Origin: Pseudomonadota bacterium | GTDB lineage: Bacteria > Pseudomonadota > Gammaproteobacteria > Burkholderiales > Burkholderiaceae_D | Direction: 5' to 3' | Length of the DNA: 6,928 nt | Assembly (NCBI GenBank): GCA_023392035.1 | Contig: JAEVZY010000218.1 | Coordinates: 1-6,928, forward strand | In this document: positions 1 to 6,872 of the stretch, piece after piece | Numbering within the stretch: the first letter of the stretch is position 1 | Layout: every line of letters starts with the position of its first letter | Made by a program: the position numbers and the translations under genes | The notes under the pieces: generated by a model | The model's database searches: none | Seen by the model: the letters and a program-made list of their open reading frames with translations, nothing else | Told to the model about the DNA's origin: nothing

Positions 1-30
1 CTCTTCCTCGCTCTGCCAGAAGTCCTCTGC
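1..30 (-). pseudogene. glpK: Continuation of the glpK frame beyond the amber codon
   Basis: Read on the minus strand in the same frame as glpK, the ten codons after TAG translate as AEDFWQSEEE. The E. coli GlpK continuation, as I remember it, is LAVGFWQNLDEL after the shared LAG. Ala, Phe, Trp, Gln and the acidic run therefore line up with no frame change, and the TAG takes the place of the Leu codon. The window ends before the remaining 30 to 40 residues, so whether the frame stays open to the normal end is not visible. Confidence 0.7.
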
Positions 31-1374
31 CTATCCCGCCAGAAATGCAGCGCCTAGTGCCGTAGTCTCTGTGACCCGAGGCCGCACCACAGGAATGCCG
101 ATCAGATCGGCCTGAAACTGCATCATGAAGTTGTTGCGGGAGGCGCCACCGTCCACCCTCAATTCAAGCAAGGGGTAATTCGACTGCGCTTGCATCGCGA
201 TCAGCAGGTCATAAACCTGGAATGCGATACTCTCCAACGCTGCACGCGCGATATGGGCACGGCTACTGCCGCGCGTAAGCCCCAGAATTGAGGCCCGCGC
301 TTGGGGATCCCAGTATGGCGCGCCAAGTCCTGCGAAGGCTGGGACCACCATCACGCCTGCGCTGTCTTCCACACTTCGTGCAAGCGCCTCGACTTCCGCC
401 GAACTTGCAATGATCCCGAGACCATCACGCAACCACTGCACGGTCGCTCCTGCGCTGAATACGCTGCCTTCTTGCACGTAGTTGAGTCGGGAAGAACCAG
501 AATGTTGAATCCTCCAGCCCACCGAACTCAGCAGATGTTCGCTTCTCGAGATAGCGGTCCCGGTATTGAGTAGCAAGAAGCAACCCGTGCCGTACGTATT
601 CTTCGCCATACCTGTTCGCAGGCAGAGTTGGCCATAGCAGGCGGCCTGCTGATCCCCCACCAGGGCACTGACTGGGACCGAGCTTCCAAGCAGTTCGGGA
701 TCAGTCTTGCCCAGTACCTCACTGTTGCTGACCACTTCCGGCAACAGCAGCGGGGGAATATTCAACAGGCTGAGCAAATCCGCGTCCCAACTCATCGTCG
801 CAATGTTGAAAAAAAGCGTACGAGAGGCATTCGACGGATCCGTTACGTGGCGGCCCGTAAGTTTCCACGCCAGCCAACTGTCCACTGTACCGAAAGCCAG
901 TTCCCCGCGTTCTGCCCGCGTGCGAGCATGAGGGACGTGATCAAGAATCCACGCGAGTTTGGTCCCGGAAAAATACGGGTCGATCACCAGGCCGGTCCGT
1001 TCTGCGAAGACCTTGCTCAAGCCGGCGGCGACCAGTTCCTCGCACCGGGCTGCGGTGCGCCGGTCCTGCCAGACGATTGCCGGATAAATCGGCTCGCCTG
1101 ACTTCCTGTCCCACACTATGGTTGTTTCCCGCTGATTGGCGATGCCGATGGCGGCCACCTCGGACGCCGGAATTCGTGATTGAAGCAACACCTCCCGGGC
1201 AACCTTCAATTGGCTGGTCCAAATCTCGGCTGGATCGTGCTCCACCCACCCAGGGCGCACGAAATGCTGCGTGAATTCCTGCTGGCTGATTCCTTTGATG
1301 CTCCCGGAGCGATCAAAGAGTATGGCCCGTGAGCTGGTCGTACCCTGGTCCAGAGCAAGTATGTATCGATCCAT
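31..1374 (-). CDS. glpK: Glycerol kinase, cut short by an in-frame amber stop
   Basis: FGGY-family kinase that phosphorylates glycerol to glycerol-3-phosphate with ATP in the cytoplasm. Visible motifs: N-terminal phosphate-binding [16 protein letters not shown] (residues 6-21), QRETT at 81-85, DPSNASRT (179-186), GDQQAA at 240-245 with the expected catalytic Asp241, the nucleotide-site loop [12 protein letters not shown] (261-272) and [17 protein letters not shown] (408-424). The ATG at 1374 is preferred over an in-frame TTG at 1401, because [13 protein letters not shown] matches the usual family start and the TTG lies inside the upstream gene; a weak GAGGCG lies 10 bases before the ATG. The frame ends at TAG (31-33), giving 447 residues where the family has about 500. 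The missing part would follow [12 protein letters not shown], and the codons beyond the stop still look like GlpK, so it is probably a nonsense allele. All known catalytic residues remain, so activity cannot be excluded. Identity is firm; functional state is not. Confidence 0.9.
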   Translation of the reverse strand: MDRYILALDQGTTSSRAILFDRSGSIKGISQQEFTQHFVRPGWVEHDPAEIWTSQLKVAREVLLQSRIPASEVAAIGIANQRETTIVWDRKSGEPIYPAIVWQDRRTAARCEELVAAGLSKVFAERTGLVIDPYFSGTKLAWILDHVPHARTRAERGELAFGTVDSWLAWKLTGRHVTDPSNASRTLFFNIATMSWDADLLSLLNIPPLLLPEVVSNSEVLGKTDPELLGSSVPVSALVGDQQAACYGQLCLRTGMAKNTYGTGCFLLLNTGTAISRSEHLLSSVGWRIQHSGSSRLNYVQEGSVFSAGATVQWLRDGLGIIASSAEVEALARSVEDSAGVMVVPAFAGLGAPYWDPQARASILGLTRGSSRAHIARAALESIAFQVYDLLIAMQAQSNYPLLELRVDGGASRNNFMMQFQADLIGIPVVRPRVTETTALGAAFLAG

Positions 1375-1388
1375 GGGCGGCCCGCGCC

Positions 1389-2270
1389 TCAAATCCGGCA
1401 AAGTGGCTCAGGCCGTCCACAACACGGCGCCCGCATGCTCAGCACCTGCCCCGACTGCGGAAACTGCGCCAATTCTTCGGCCGACCTGCCGTGGCTGGCC
1501 GAAGTGACAAACAAGGTCTGCATGTCTTCGCCGCCAAATGCGGGCATGGTCGGGCATCTGACCGGGAGCAGCCGTTTGTCCAGAAGCTCGCCGCTTGGAG
1601 AGAGCTGCAAAAGGCAGCCGCCCTCATACATGGCAATCCAGTAGTTTCCATCCTGATCCACCGCGGCGCCGTCCGGCCTGCCGCCGTAGGCTGGACCGCG
1701 TTCAGCAGCGAACTGATGCAAGACGCGGGGCGTTCCAAGGGAGCCCGATGCGTCGTCAAACGGATATGCACGTACCACGTGCGCCTTGGTGTCGGCGTGA
1801 TACATGGTCTTGCTGTCGGGCGCAAAGGCCAGGCCATTGGAGACCGTGACATGCAAGCCGGCGTCGCGCAGCCGCCCGTTCTCAAAGCAATAGAGCGTGG
1901 CATGCGGGCCGTCGCGCGGCTCATGAATGGTACCCACCCATAGCCGCCCCTTGGCATCGCAGCGGCCATCGTTGAAGCGCTGGACAGACGTGTCATAGGG
2001 GGCGGCAGCCAGCTGGCGAAGGCGGCCGCTGCCGGTATCGAAATGAAAGATACCGGTGCGCATTGCAAGGACCAGACCGTCGGCGGCGCGCGCGATACAG
2101 CCCGGTTCTGCGGGAAGCTTCCAAGTTTCCTGATCGCTGCCGTCCATGCGGCGCCGATGCAGTGCCCGGCCATCGATATCGACCCAGTACAGCGCCTGTT
2201 CGCGCGGTTCCCAGAGCGGACACTCTGCCAGTTGCGCCCGTTGTCCGGAAAATGCCTTGACCTCTTGCAT
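1389..2270 (-). CDS. SMP-30/gluconolactonase/LRE-family lactone hydrolase
   Basis: A six-bladed beta-propeller metal-dependent hydrolase related to regucalcin and bacterial gluconolactonases, expected to open sugar lactones to sugar acids in the cytoplasm. The 293 residues fit the family (about 290-300). The signature [20 protein letters not shown] lies at 15-34. The metal and substrate ligands expected from SMP-30 are all present: Glu16, Asn100 (QRFNDGRCD), Asn145 (SNGLAFAPD) and Asp200 (GRPDGAAVD). The blade motif HGRSAEEL (260-267) is also typical. The ATG at 2270 is preferred over one at 2291, because GGAGA sits 6 bases before it and the protein then begins just ahead of the conserved core. 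glpK follows 14 bases downstream on the same strand, so the two are probably co-transcribed. The exact lactone cannot be told. The last residues (EPLCRI) look odd; see findings. Confidence 0.9.
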   Translation of the reverse strand: MQEVKAFSGQRAQLAECPLWEPREQALYWVDIDGRALHRRRMDGSDQETWKLPAEPGCIARAADGLVLAMRTGIFHFDTGSGRLRQLAAAPYDTSVQRFNDGRCDAKGRLWVGTIHEPRDGPHATLYCFENGRLRDAGLHVTVSNGLAFAPDSKTMYHADTKAHVVRAYPFDDASGSLGTPRVLHQFAAERGPAYGGRPDGAAVDQDGNYWIAMYEGGCLLQLSPSGELLDKRLLPVRCPTMPAFGGEDMQTLFVTSASHGRSAEELAQFPQSGQVLSMRAPCCGRPEPLCRI

Positions 2271-2276
2271 GCCTGT

Positions 2277-2281
2277 TCTCC
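2277..2281 (-). promoter_or_regulatory. Ribosome binding site that decides the lactonase start
   Basis: On the minus strand GGAGA stands 6 bases before the ATG at 2270. It lies inside the frame that would begin at the alternative ATG at 2291, which argues that the shorter, 293-residue product is the real one. Confidence 0.6.
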
Positions 2282-2308
2282 GTCTCGCCATCGAATGCCC
2301 AGCGATGC

Positions 2309-2314
2309 ATTATG
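2309..2314 (-). promoter_or_regulatory. Possible -10 element of the lactonase-glpK promoter
   Basis: Read on the minus strand the hexamer is CATAAT, one mismatch from TATAAT. It stands about 39 bases upstream of the ATG at 2270, leaving room for a short leader with the GGAGA ribosome site. No good -35 hexamer lies 16-18 bases further upstream, so the call is weak and might depend on an activator. Confidence 0.25.
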
Positions 2315-2375
2315 CAGGATGCGCAAGAGGTTCGACTTGAGCGCGGACGGTGTATCCTTGGCACGCCCGCAGCAT

Positions 2376-2389
2376 CGCTGCATGCAGCG
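2376..2389. promoter_or_regulatory. Perfect 14-base palindrome, candidate operator
   Basis: CGCTGCATGCAGCG equals its own reverse complement over 14 bases. It lies in the 149-base divergent gap between the lactonase (leftward) and the Bug receptor (rightward), ending 30 bases before the receptor ATG. A shorter inverted repeat, TGCAT-T-ATGCA, is at 2306-2316, and both elements share ATGCAG. Position and symmetry suit a dimeric regulator, but no regulator gene is in the window and the protein that would bind is unknown. I found no convincing -35/-10 pair for the rightward promoter. Confidence 0.35.
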
Positions 2390-2419
2390 GAAAACCAAAC
2401 ACATAAGAGAGACGCCCAA

Positions 2420-3412
2420 ATGAAACTCAGACATTTGCTTGCAACGCTTTTGGCCGGTACTGCCATGTTGACCGGCGTTCAGGCTCAGGCCGATACCTAT
2501 CCCTCCAAGCCGATTCGAATTGTCGTGCCCTTCGCCGCGGCCGGCACAACCGATATCCTGGCGCGCGCGGTGGCGGCAGAACTGCAAAAATCCCTCGGGC
2601 AATCCGTGGTGGTGGACAACCGCCCCGGTGCCGGCGGGAATGTCGGCGCCGAGGTTGTGGCCAAGGCCGCCCCCGACGGCTATACCTTGTTGATGGGTAC
2701 GGTGGGCACGCATGCCATCAACCAGTCGCTCTATCCGAAGCTGCCGTTCGATCCGATCAAGGATTTCGCCCCCGTTACTTTGGTGGCATCGGTGCCCAAT
2801 GTGCTGGTGCTCAACCCGCAATTTGCCGCCAATAACAAGATCACCGACCTGAAGAGCTTCATCGCCTATCTCAAGGCGCATCCGGGCAAGGTGAACATGG
2901 CTTCCAGCGGAAACGGCACTTCCATTCACCTCTCGGGTGAGCTGTTCAAGACCATGACCAAGACCTATATGCTGCACATCCCGTATCGTGGATCGGGTCC
3001 GGCATTGACCGATTTGATGGCAGGGCAGGCTGATGTCATGTTCGACAATCTCCCGTCTTCGCTGGCCTTCATCAAGGCCAATCGGCTGCTGGCGCTGGCA
3101 GTCACGAGCAGCAAACCTTCGCCCGCTTTGCCCGGCGTGGCGCCCATCGCAGCAGCCGGCGGTGATCTGGCGAATTTCGAGGCAAGCTCCTGGTTCGGCA
3201 TCCTGGCACCGGCCGGAACGCCGAAAGACATCGTCAACAAGCTGCAGCACGAAATCGCCAAATCCCTGGCCACGCCCGCGGTGAAAGAGAAGCTGATCGC
3301 CCAGGGCGCAGATCCGGTGGGCAATACGCCGGAGCAGTTCGCTGCCCACATCCAGGCCGAAACCCAGAAGTGGGCCAAGGTCGTGAAGGCGTCGGGCGCA
3401 AAAGTTGACTGA
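2420..3412 (+). CDS. Bug/TctC-family periplasmic solute-binding receptor
   Basis: A tripartite tricarboxylate transporter-type extracytoplasmic receptor of the Bordetella uptake gene family, 330 residues as usual. Residues 1-24 form a Sec signal peptide (MKLRH, then a hydrophobic stretch) with probable cleavage after AQA (22-24). The mature protein opens with [20 protein letters not shown] (25-44), the family hallmark. Further Bug motifs are [20 protein letters not shown] (63-82), [10 protein letters not shown] (84-93), [18 protein letters not shown] (186-203) and [19 protein letters not shown] (212-230). The ATG at 2420 is chosen because it starts a clean signal peptide; a purine-rich AAGAGAGA lies just upstream. 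Most Bug receptors are orphans, and no TctA or TctB membrane subunit is visible here. Ligands are typically carboxylates, amides or other small acids, but the ligand cannot be read from the sequence. The stop overlaps the start of the next gene by 8 bases. Confidence 0.93.
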   Translation: MKLRHLLATLLAGTAMLTGVQAQADTYPSKPIRIVVPFAAAGTTDILARAVAAELQKSLGQSVVVDNRPGAGGNVGAEVVAKAAPDGYTLLMGTVGTHAINQSLYPKLPFDPIKDFAPVTLVASVPNVLVLNPQFAANNKITDLKSFIAYLKAHPGKVNMASSGNGTSIHLSGELFKTMTKTYMLHIPYRGSGPALTDLMAGQADVMFDNLPSSLAFIKANRLLALAVTSSKPSPALPGVAPIAAAGGDLANFEASSWFGILAPAGTPKDIVNKLQHEIAKSLATPAVKEKLIAQGADPVGNTPEQFAAHIQAETQKWAKVVKASGAKVD

Positions 3413-5222
3413 AGCTGCCAGCCGGGCGCACCGGCCGGCTGAACCGGACCGCGTCATTGAAAGCCGCCGCTTCGGCGCGCACGCGGTCTGGTCACTGATC
3501 AAGCCTTACTGGGGATCGGAACGCAAGTGGCGGGCGCGCGCCCTGCTGGCCACCATCATTGTGCTGACCTTGGGTCTGGTGTACCTGAATGTTCAGTTCA
3601 ATGTCTGGAATCGCGATTTCTACAATGCCCTGGACAACAAGGACTTCCACACCTTCCAGGTGCAACTGCTGCGTTTCTCCTGGCTTGCCTTCCTCTATAT
3701 TGCAGTCGCCATCTACAAGGTCTATCTGACCCAAGCCCTGGAAATGGATTGGCGCGCGTGGATGACCACGCACTACCTTCAAGACTGGTTGGCCAATCAA
3801 ACCTATTACCGCATGGAGCAGGGCGGTCGGGCGGACAACCCGGACCAGCGCATCGCGGAAGATCTCCGATTTCTTACCGAAGGCACGCTTACCCTGTCGC
3901 TGGGATTCATGTCCGCGGTGGTGACCCTCGCTTCCTTTGTCGGCATTTTGTGGAGCGTATCGGGGCCCCTGCAATTTGCCGTCGGCTCCAATGAATTCAG
4001 TCTGCCCGGCTACATGGTCTGGTTTGCCATCGTTTATGCCGGGCTGGGTTCCTGGCTGGTGGCGCGCATAGGGCGGCCTTTGATCGGGCAAAATTTTCTG
4101 CAGCAACGCTACGAAGCAGACTTCCGCTTCGGGCTGGTGCGCTTGCGCGAGAACGCGGAAGCGATCGCGCTCTACCGCGGCGAGCCGCCTGAGGAAAAGG
4201 CGTCCCAAGCCCGATTCGCGCGGATTCGTGAGAACTGGTGGGCCATCATGCGTACCACCAAGCGGCTGAACCTGGCCTCCAACTTCTACGAGCAATTTGC
4301 CGTGATCTTCCCCTTCCTGGTGAGTGCGCCGCGCTATTTCGGCGGCAGCTTGAAGTTGGGCGGGATGATGCAGATTGTCTCCGCATTCGGTCAGGTGCAG
4401 GATGCGCTGTCCTGGTTCATCTCCGCCTTTACTTCAGTGGCGGAATGGAAGGCCAGTGTCAATCGCCTGGCCGAGTTCACCCTGGTGCTGCAACGCGTGC
4501 GGGCACAGGAGCGCCAGATTGCGGTTGAGCGCAATAACGTCGGCGGCTTGTTGTTGCAGGATTTGGTCCTGGCGCTACCGGACGGTCAGGAATTGAACAG
4601 GCCCTTGAACGCCGAAATCCTGCCGGGACATCGCATCCTGGTCAGCGGTCCTTCCGGCTGCGGCAAGTCCACCCTGTTTCGCGCCATTGCCGGCATCTGG
4701 CCTTATGGCGGCGGCTCGATAGAAATACCCAGCGGCAAGCGCCTCTTGTTCGTGCCGCAGAAGACTTATCTGCCGATCGGCAGCTTGCGCGAGGCGATCG
4801 CCTTTCCGGCCGACCCGGCCGGCTTTACCGATCAGGCGCTACGCCACTTCCTTGAACTGTGTCGCCTGGCACATCTGTCTGACTTGCTGGACGTGCACGA
4901 CCACTGGAGCCGGCGCCTGTCGCCAGGTGAACAGCAAAGGCTGGCAGTGGTGCGCGTCTTGCTGATCCGCCCCGACTACCTGTTCCTGGATGAAGCCAGC
5001 AGTGCCCTGGATGCCGAAGCGGAAAACGCACTGTACGCGCTCTTGCTCGAGCAATTGCCGCAGACGTCTATCGTCAGCATCGCTCACCGGGATGCGCTGG
5101 AAAAATTTCACAGCACGCGCTGGCAGTTCGTCGCATCCGACGCGAGCGAAGGAAAGGCGATCTATCGCCTGGATATGGGAAGCACTGCAATCATGGCCAA
5201 ACGCCGGGTAACCGAAATCTGA
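3405..5222 (+). CDS. Fused membrane/ATPase ABC transporter, SbmA/BacA/YddA type
   Basis: A half-transporter with an N-terminal ABC_membrane_2 domain (SbmA/BacA and peroxisomal ABCD-like) and a C-terminal ATPase, 605 residues, placed in the inner membrane. Probable membrane helices lie near 46-65, 91-110, 165-185, 203-221, 297-308 and 325-343. The EAA-like loop [12 protein letters not shown] is at 249-260. ATPase motifs are complete: Walker [10 protein letters not shown] (415-423), Q-loop Gln452 in PQKTYLP, signature LSPGEQQR (505-512), Walker B YLFLDE (525-530), D-loop SALD and switch His561. Relatives include E. coli YddA, rhizobial BclA and mycobacterial Rv1819c, some of which import peptides or hydrophilic compounds; the substrate here is unknown. 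The TTG start is forced: the frame is closed by TGA at 3384, and no ATG, GTG or other TTG lies between that stop and the first helix. No clear ribosome site is seen, so translation probably depends on coupling to the Bug gene. Confidence 0.92.
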   Translation: MTEAASRAHRPAEPDRVIESRRFGAHAVWSLIKPYWGSERKWRARALLATIIVLTLGLVYLNVQFNVWNRDFYNALDNKDFHTFQVQLLRFSWLAFLYIAVAIYKVYLTQALEMDWRAWMTTHYLQDWLANQTYYRMEQGGRADNPDQRIAEDLRFLTEGTLTLSLGFMSAVVTLASFVGILWSVSGPLQFAVGSNEFSLPGYMVWFAIVYAGLGSWLVARIGRPLIGQNFLQQRYEADFRFGLVRLRENAEAIALYRGEPPEEKASQARFARIRENWWAIMRTTKRLNLASNFYEQFAVIFPFLVSAPRYFGGSLKLGGMMQIVSAFGQVQDALSWFISAFTSVAEWKASVNRLAEFTLVLQRVRAQERQIAVERNNVGGLLLQDLVLALPDGQELNRPLNAEILPGHRILVSGPSGCGKSTLFRAIAGIWPYGGGSIEIPSGKRLLFVPQKTYLPIGSLREAIAFPADPAGFTDQALRHFLELCRLAHLSDLLDVHDHWSRRLSPGEQQRLAVVRVLLIRPDYLFLDEASSALDAEAENALYALLLEQLPQTSIVSIAHRDALEKFHSTRWQFVASDASEGKAIYRLDMGSTAIMAKRRVTEI

Positions 5223-5223
5223 G

Positions 5224-5466
5224 TCAGTCCAATGGGGCCAGGGCCAGCGTAGCAAAGCTGGCCAGCCAATGGTCGCCGGCGAAGTCCTCTCCCGTCACAT
5301 GAGGCAGCGAGGCTGAAATATGCATTTGGGCGATGCGTTCCAGCTCCGTGTCTTGCGCCGGCAACTTGCTGGCGACCTGGCGTAGACACCAGGCGCGGCG
5401 GATGTTTGCCATCGCGACCTCGGCAAAGCGCGCCGCCAGTTCAGCGTTGAGCAAGGGGCGAATCAC
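5224..5466 (-). pseudogene. DUF2891 remnant with an in-frame internal deletion
   Basis: An 80-codon frame that starts with GTG overlapping the amidohydrolase stop (GTGA, 5463-5466). Residues 1-24 (ending ELAARFAEVAMANIRR) look like the first helix of DUF2891 proteins, which normally runs on into REYP. Residues 25-80 (AWCLRQVASKLPAQDTELER, then SLPHVTGEDFAGDHWLASFA) look like the extreme C-terminus of the same family, usually written SRAWC...ALPHV...GEHWLASFALLAL. From memory, full members are about 330-370 residues, so about 250-280 central residues are missing and the joint is near 5394/5395. The join keeps the reading frame and the normal stop, so an 80-residue product could still be made, but it lacks nearly the whole domain. 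Full-length DUF2891 proteins have no function known to me. A true small protein is less likely, because both ends match opposite ends of one family. Confidence 0.7.
5242..5263. repeat. 7-base-pair inverted repeat at the convergent gene ends
   Basis: GGCCAGC (5242-5248) and GCTGGCC (5257-5263) can pair around an 8-base loop, 20 bases past the ABC transporter stop. It has no T-run on either side, and on the minus strand it encodes the conserved LASFATLA of the DUF2891 tail. It could slow transcription from the left, but it may simply be a by-product of coding sequence. Confidence 0.3.
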
Positions 5467-6650
5467 GCCAGGAATTTTTCCGCCAGCCTGACCCAGTAGC
5501 TCGCGCCCAAAGGCAGCAGTCGGTCGTTGAAGTCATAGCTGGCATTGTGCAGGTTGCATGGACCCAGGCCGTGACCGGCATCGCGGTGGTGTCCCTCGCC
5601 GTTGCCGATGAACACATAGCAGCCGGGCAGCTCTTGCAACATGAACGCGAAATCTTCCGCCCCCATCGAAGGTTCGACCTGCGTTTCCACCCGCTCGACG
5701 CCCACCAGCTCTTGCATCACGCCGGTTGCAAAAGCGGTCTCGGCCGGATGATTGATGAGCGCCGGATAATTGCGCGTGAACTCGAAATCGACCTGCGCAC
5801 CGAAGGCCGCGGCAATCTGCCTGGCCATTTGCTCCATGTGCAATTCGATCAAGTCCAGCGGGGCTTGCGCGAAAGTGCGAACCGTACCGACGATGCGAGC
5901 TTCATCGGGGATGACGTTGGTGGCACTGCCGGAATGGATTTGCGTCACCGAAAGCACCGCCGCTTCCAGCGGGTTGCGATTGCGGGTGATGATGCTCTGC
6001 CAGCCTTGCACGATCTGGATGGCCGCCATGATCGGATCGATGCCCTTGTGCGGTTGCGCCGCGTGTGCGCCCTTGCCGCGCACCGTCACTTCGAACTCGT
6101 TGGATGAGGCCATCATGGGGCCGGCGGTGACCGCGAAATGACCTTCCGGCAAGCCAGGCCAGTTATGCATGCCGAAGACGGCGTCCATCGGACATTTTTC
6201 GAGCAAGCCATCCTGGATCATCTTGAGGGCACCTGCGCCGCCTTCTTCCGCAGGTTGGAAAATCAGATAGACCGTGCCGTTGAAGTTGCGACGCTGGGCA
6301 AGATGCTGGGCCGCTCCCAGCAACATCGCCATGTGACCATCATGGCCGCATGCATGCATCTTGCCGGGATGGTGCGAGGCATGCGGAAACTGGTTCAGCT
6401 CCTGGACCGGCAATGCGTCCATGTCGGCGCGCAAGCCGATGGCGCGCTGGCTGCTGCCGTTTTTCAGTATTCCCACCACGCCGGTGCCGCCCAGGCCGCG
6501 CAGCACCGGGATATCCCAGCTCTCGAGGGTCTTGGCGATCAGTTCGGCGGTGCCGTGCTCTTCAAAGCACAACTCGGGACGACTGTGCAGGCTGCGCCGA
6601 ATGGCTTGCACCTGCGCGAAGTCAGTCAGAAGGGATGAGGAAAAGTCCAT
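5463..6650 (-). CDS. M20D-family amidohydrolase (hippurate hydrolase-like)
   Basis: A cytoplasmic di-metal amidohydrolase of peptidase family M20 subfamily D, which includes hippurate hydrolases, IAA-amino acid hydrolases and N-acyl-amino acid deacylases. The length of 395 residues is typical. Metal ligands are in place: Cys101 and His103 in HACGHDGHMAMLLGAA (99-114), Glu135/Glu136 in FQPAEEGGAGA (catalytic base and metal ligand), His162 in MHNW and His368 in NLHNASYDFND. The lid domain carries VRGKGAHAAQPHKGIDPI (190-207). LRADMDALPVQE (73-84) and EPSMGAEDFAFMLQ (326-339) are further family marks. The start is ATG at 6650, with GAGA 7 bases upstream. The substrate is an N-acyl or N-carbamoyl amino acid or similar; hippurate itself cannot be asserted. 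The stop overlaps the start of the DUF2891 remnant, so they formed one transcription unit. Confidence 0.93.
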   Translation of the reverse strand: MDFSSSLLTDFAQVQAIRRSLHSRPELCFEEHGTAELIAKTLESWDIPVLRGLGGTGVVGILKNGSSQRAIGLRADMDALPVQELNQFPHASHHPGKMHACGHDGHMAMLLGAAQHLAQRRNFNGTVYLIFQPAEEGGAGALKMIQDGLLEKCPMDAVFGMHNWPGLPEGHFAVTAGPMMASSNEFEVTVRGKGAHAAQPHKGIDPIMAAIQIVQGWQSIITRNRNPLEAAVLSVTQIHSGSATNVIPDEARIVGTVRTFAQAPLDLIELHMEQMARQIAAAFGAQVDFEFTRNYPALINHPAETAFATGVMQELVGVERVETQVEPSMGAEDFAFMLQELPGCYVFIGNGEGHHRDAGHGLGPCNLHNASYDFNDRLLPLGASYWVRLAEKFLA

Positions 6651-6759
6651 GATTTGTTCTCGCTGTGGCGGCGACTTGGCAAGAGGTTTGCCGCTCGCCT
6701 ATGGTAGCGCCAGTGCGCTTGCGATGCACCCCTGCCAACTGCGGCGACGAAGCTGAAAA

Positions 6760-6802
6760 TTTTCCCGCCAATCTTGTCTTTTCGATGCTTCATCCGGGAA
6801 AA
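6760..6802. promoter_or_regulatory. 8-base inverted repeat in the divergent gap
   Basis: TTTTCCCG (6760-6767) and CGGGAAAA (6795-6802) are exact reverse complements separated by 27 bases. The left arm overlaps a 10-base palindrome, GAAAATTTTC (6755-6764). Both lie between the leftward amidohydrolase and the rightward gene at 6873, where an operator would be expected. By rough count an 8-base pair of arms is not rare in a 220-base region, so confidence is low. No clear promoter hexamers were found in 6651-6872. Confidence 0.2.
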
Positions 6803-6825
6803 AACTTGAAGTAGCATGGGTCCTC

Positions 6826-6844
6826 GAACCGGATCGACTGGTTC
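6826..6844. repeat. Short stem-loop in the leader of the last gene
   Basis: GAACC (6826-6830) pairs with GGTTC (6840-6844) around a 9-base loop, ending 28 bases before the ATG at 6873. The stem is only 5 base pairs, so this is a weak candidate for a leader hairpin. Confidence 0.15.
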
Positions 6845-6872
6845 TGCGGTTTCTTTTTCGGCGGCGCGAAAC

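Noticed and set aside
1329..1943. A 204-codon plus-strand frame opposite the lactonase
   Set aside because: No family resemblance and no ribosome site; the lactonase frame explains this DNA.
1439..3502. A 687-codon open frame on the minus strand
   Set aside because: It runs antisense to the Bug receptor and out of frame through the lactonase, both of which have clear family motifs. Its translation is rich in Arg, Cys and His with no recognisable domain, as expected of a shadow frame in GC-rich DNA.
3492..4295. A 267-codon minus-strand frame opposite the ABC membrane domain
   Set aside because: The plus strand encodes a well-marked ABC_membrane_2 domain here. The antisense product shows no motif, membrane pattern or ribosome site.
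5242..5263. Reading the GGCCAGC/GCTGGCC hairpin as a Rho-independent terminator
   Set aside because: There is no run of T after either arm, and the sequence is explained by the conserved codons of the DUF2891 tail.
5547..6638. Several plus-strand frames of 120-190 codons opposite the amidohydrolase
   Set aside because: They mirror the M20D gene, which has every metal ligand; their compositions are typical of reverse-strand shadows.
6678..6719. Small hairpins GGCAA/TTGCC (6678-6692) and AGCGC/GCGCT (6706-6719) as a riboswitch or attenuator for the amidohydrolase
   Set aside because: The stems have only five base pairs and match no riboswitch consensus I know; no leader peptide or terminator run accompanies them.
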